Source of the DNA: a bacterium
GTDB lineage: Bacteria > Bacteroidota > Ignavibacteria > Kapaibacteriales > UBA961
Assembly: GCA_022844575.1 (NCBI GenBank)
Contig: JALHLL010000132.1
Span: forward strand, 1 to 9,468
Direction: 5' to 3'
Length of the DNA: 9,468 nucleotides
Shown here one piece after another: positions 7,168-9,468 of this stretch (positions within the stretch are counted from its first letter, which is position 1; every line of letters starts with the position of its first letter). A program made the translations under genes and the position numbers. The notes under the pieces are model-generated. The model saw only the letters and a list, made by a program, of their open reading frames with translations, made no database searches and had not been told where the DNA came from.

Positions 7168-7325
7168 GCGTAACGTGTCTGAACTCCTATGGAAATGCTT
7201 GGCGGCTTTAAGAAAAAGAGATTCAGTACAGGATACGCCCCTGATTCAGGGGTGTATTCTTTGTACATCTTTTTCGGGTAGCCAAGTACCTCCATAGGGT
7301 GTCAGAGTAATACGCCCTTTTTGTA
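7168..7325 (+). ncRNA. Long hairpin, candidate structured RNA (6S-like?) or palindromic element
   Basis: The segment folds on itself almost from end to end. Outer pairs are GCGTA 7168-7172 with TACGC 7311-7315, then TCTGA 7178-7182 with TCAGA 7302-7306, CCTATGGA 7186-7193 with TCCATAGG 7291-7298, and CTTGGC 7198-7203 with GCCAAG 7281-7286. A central asymmetric loop follows (7204-7211 against 7276-7280). Inside it are GAAAAA/GAT 7212-7222 with ATCTTTTTC 7267-7275, GTACA 7226-7230 with TGTAC 7262-7266, and 7231-7243 with 7247-7259 through two G-U pairs, closing an ATT loop. A CCCTTTTT tract (7315-7322) follows the closing stem, like an intrinsic terminator. Length, closing stem, central loop and terminal stem recall 6S RNA, but I cannot match a consensus. 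Alternatives are a miniature inverted-repeat element or a large terminator/attenuator between flanking genes. Strand is assumed from the T-run. A T-run also flanks the other end on the minus strand. Confidence 0.5.
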
Positions 7326-7378
7326 TTTCTCACCCAATTTATATTTATTTTTTTATAACATTTTTCAGGAGTTTTTCT

Positions 7379-9468
7379 ATGAAAAACCTGCTTAATTTCC
7401 GCTTCTTGGCAAGCATGGCGGTTTTGTTTTACTGCTTAGTTTATGGACTTTCAGCCCAGGGCCCAAACCTTGTGCCGAATCCGAGTTTTGAAGATCATGT
7501 GATCCCACCGAGAGCATTTAATAGCAGTAGTATTTACCCTGCTTCGGCAAACAATCAATTAAACCCAAGAGCAATGCACTATGTTATGCGCGGTGATTCG
7601 ACTTTAACTTACTATCGGAGCGGTGATAGATATGGGAATTCCGATTCGAACATAACTGTACGGCGTTGGTTCCGTGCAAATATGGGTACACCTGATTATT
7701 ATCACACAAATGCAGATGCTTCCTTAGTACAAACTTCCGATAAGGGTATTAAATTGCCTTATACATGGGCTGCTGATACTGTATATCCGGTAACAGGTAA
7801 TGCTTGTGCTGGTATAGGTATAAAAAAAGTACGCAATGCGGACACACTAAATGAAGGAAGAGAGTATTTAACAGCACGCTTAAATCAACCCTTGGAGAGT
7901 GGTAAAACATATTCCGTAAAATTTAAATACTCTATGGCAAAATATTATAGCGAAGAAACAGATAAAGAGGAACGGTACAGTAATAAATATTATTTAAAAA
8001 AACTTGGAGTTGCCTTTTTCAATAATTCGCAACCAGTCCTTGATCGTATAGGTGGAGCTAATACCTATTGGACAACAAATTCCGGCGGATATTATACCAA
8101 TACATTGGAATTTGACAATACAGGGTATCAAATAGTGGAAAATAATAATTTGGGATATTATGAAGCACCGCTTTGGGGTGAATTTATCGAGCATATCAGC
8201 CCCACGGTGAATGGTTTAGAATATATTGTAATCGGTAATTTCGATCAGAAAATTAGTTTATCAGATATTGATACAATAGCGAATAGGCAGGCAAGACTTC
8301 TTAATCCTAATACAACATACCCCTTTTATTTTCTAATTGATGATGTGGAAGTGAGGGAAGTGGTTAATCCCGATTCTTGCGAATGTAAATATATTTTTAC
8401 CTGCCCACATACCCGTAACGATTCTTTAGAAAATAATGAGCCGGGTAAATGTTGTTTTACTACACCTATAAGACCCGACCCGGGTTCTTGTCAATTTCGT
8501 TTTCTTCGCATAAAACAAGGTAGTACCGTCGTTTCCGATCCACCTCTAATTGACTTTGGCGGTATTGTTCCGAAAGGTACAACGGTCGAAGCATCGTTTT
8601 GTGTGGATTTTCAAGCCGATGAAACGGCAAGTCTTGTTGCTATGGAATTTCTCGATGAAGATAGCAATGTGGTTTGTATAAAAAATGAATATGTGTATTG
8701 CCATTGTCCATGTGAGATGGCAGGCGAACCGATAGCCCCGGGTGTGGCAAAAGATATTCTCGAACCGCAATTAACCAAAATTGCGAATGCCCCGAACGGT
8801 GATTGTTGCTGGGAATTTACCCTGAAAAACAATTATAGTTGCGATTATTTGGATACGAGTTTTTCGATAAGCGCAAGTGCCCCTAATTCAACATTCACGG
8901 CTATGGCTCCGTGGTCGAAAGTAACGCTCGGCAGTTCCATCAATTTTGTGAAAAACGGCAGCATGGCGGCGAACAGTACCTCACTTGTCTTTAAGGTCTG
9001 TACACCGCCACAAACAGGAAATATGCCTATACCGTCACTAAAGGTAACCATTGGTAATAAACCCTCAGGCGATGAGGGCGGTAGTAATTGCACGCTTTTC
9101 CCACTCGTTCCATTGGAATGTGCCGCCGATACAAACTGTTGTGATTTGTTGGAAGTGATATTACGAAAAAAATCACAAACAATGAGTCATGATTGCGAAT
9201 TTGATTTTATAGTCCGGCAGAAAAACGGGCCTAAAAAATGTAAATTTCATCGCATACGTATTAAAAAGGGTGCAATAACCAGGCACATAACCGATTCGAC
9301 AGGCACGGCAATGGATTTATCGCAAGAAACGTTTATTTGGGAGGATGATTTGGGTTCGAGTTGTCCTCAATCCCTGACTAAAGGTTATCAGCGTTCTGCC
9401 ACCTATACGATAGAGTTTTTGGATTCTACCGGAACGGTACTATGTCCCGTAACAAAAACTTTCCAATG
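7379..9468 (+). CDS. Large secreted cysteine-rich modular protein, cut by right window edge
   Basis: The frame is open from ATG 7379 to the window end (696 codons seen). An AGGAG ribosome site lies at 7367-7371, 7 nt before the ATG. Residues 1-26 are a signal peptide (cleavage after GLSA). Mature residues begin QGPNLVPNPSFED, the usual start of a jelly-roll, carbohydrate-binding-like region in exported Bacteroidetes proteins. This region runs to about residue 330 and ends FYFLIDDVEV. From Cys334 on the protein changes character, with 23 cysteines in the remaining 363 residues. Cys-Cys pairs at 358-359, 476-477 and 587-588 mark three modules of about 115 residues. Modules 1 and 3 share a C-x-F, then L/I-R-I-K-x-G, and an EFLD-x5-VxC segment. 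Disulfide-stabilised Ig-like modules are likely. A T9SS sorting domain may lie beyond the edge. The ligand and family are not recognised. Confidence 0.88.
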   Translation, partial: MKNLLNFRFLASMAVLFYCLVYGLSAQGPNLVPNPSFEDHVIPPRAFNSSSIYPASANNQLNPRAMHYVMRGDSTLTYYRSGDRYGNSDSNITVRRWFRANMGTPDYYHTNADASLVQTSDKGIKLPYTWAADTVYPVTGNACAGIGIKKVRNADTLNEGREYLTARLNQPLESGKTYSVKFKYSMAKYYSEETDKEERYSNKYYLKKLGVAFFNNSQPVLDRIGGANTYWTTNSGGYYTNTLEFDNTGYQIVENNNLGYYEAPLWGEFIEHISPTVNGLEYIVIGNFDQKISLSDIDTIANRQARLLNPNTTYPFYFLIDDVEVREVVNPDSCECKYIFTCPHTRNDSLENNEPGKCCFTTPIRPDPGSCQFRFLRIKQGSTVVSDPPLIDFGGIVPKGTTVEASFCVDFQADETASLVAMEFLDEDSNVVCIKNEYVYCHCPCEMAGEPIAPGVAKDILEPQLTKIANAPNGDCCWEFTLKNNYSCDYLDTSFSISASAPNSTFTAMAPWSKVTLGSSINFVKNGSMAANSTSLVFKVCTPPQTGNMPIPSLKVTIGNKPSGDEGGSNCTLFPLVPLECAADTNCCDLLEVILRKKSQTMSHDCEFDFIVRQKNGPKKCKFHRIRIKKGAITRHITDSTGTAMDLSQETFIWEDDLGSSCPQSLTKGYQRSATYTIEFLDSTGTVLCPVTKTFQ

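Noticed and set aside
7168..7325. SRP RNA, tmRNA or RNase P RNA as the identity of the long hairpin
   Set aside because: The conserved SRP domain IV core and the tmRNA and RNase P signature elements are not present. Only the overall hairpin shape is shared.
8845..9093. Minus-strand 82-codon frame opposite the cysteine-rich gene
   Set aside because: It lies wholly antisense to a long open frame with a consistent protein pattern, and there is no ribosome site or family match.
1..9468. CRISPR array, tRNA/rRNA genes, insertion sequence or defence system
   Set aside because: No regularly spaced direct repeats, no cloverleaf or TPsiC-type arm, no transposase or integrase motifs and no nuclease or effector domains were seen on either strand.

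Overview
The window looks like chromosomal DNA from a member of the Bacteroidota/Chlorobiota (FCB) group. Three things point there. The MraY protein resembles Chlorobi/Bacteroidetes-type MraY, including the ending FKVR. One secreted protein carries a C-terminal type IX secretion (T9SS) sorting domain. Another opens with the N-L-V-P-N-P-S-F-E-D start typical of exported proteins in this group. A Chlorobi-side lineage such as Kapabacteria or Ignavibacteria is a reasonable guess, but it is inferred from remembered family resemblance and not from a search.

Layout, left to right. Positions 1-1227 (+) hold the 3' four-fifths of malQ (4-alpha-glucanotransferase), cut by the window edge. Positions 1270-2367 (+) encode a four-helix membrane protein with a conserved C-terminal domain of unknown function (DUF6544/DUF6920-like). 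It converges on mraY (2379-3509, -), which makes the lipid I step of peptidoglycan synthesis and stands alone with no mur/fts neighbours. A 216-bp divergent intergenic region with two clean inverted repeats separates mraY from a HisA-like TIM-barrel gene (3726-4484, +). That protein has lost a catalytic Asp and one of its two phosphate sites. A strong rho-independent terminator (4508-4540) follows. Positions 4561-5079 (+) encode a small exported beta-rich, probably outer-membrane, protein. Positions 5080-5572 contain no convincing gene.

The right half is about the cell surface. Positions 5573-7084 (+) encode a T9SS cargo protein with a GTG start. Positions 7168-7325 form a roughly 150-nt nearly continuous hairpin ending in a T-run, a candidate structured RNA or palindromic element. 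From 7379 to the right edge runs a large secreted protein with an N-terminal jelly-roll-like region and then a cysteine-rich region of about three modules, each of about 115 residues and each opening with a Cys-Cys pair.

The genes do not form one pathway. They are mostly single-gene units: glycogen/maltodextrin metabolism, cell-wall synthesis, a repurposed-looking histidine-pathway fold and exported surface proteins. I see no CRISPR array, tRNA, rRNA, transposase, phage gene or recognisable defence system. The two items that most deserve a second look are the HisA-like protein with altered active-site residues and the long hairpin at 7168-7325.
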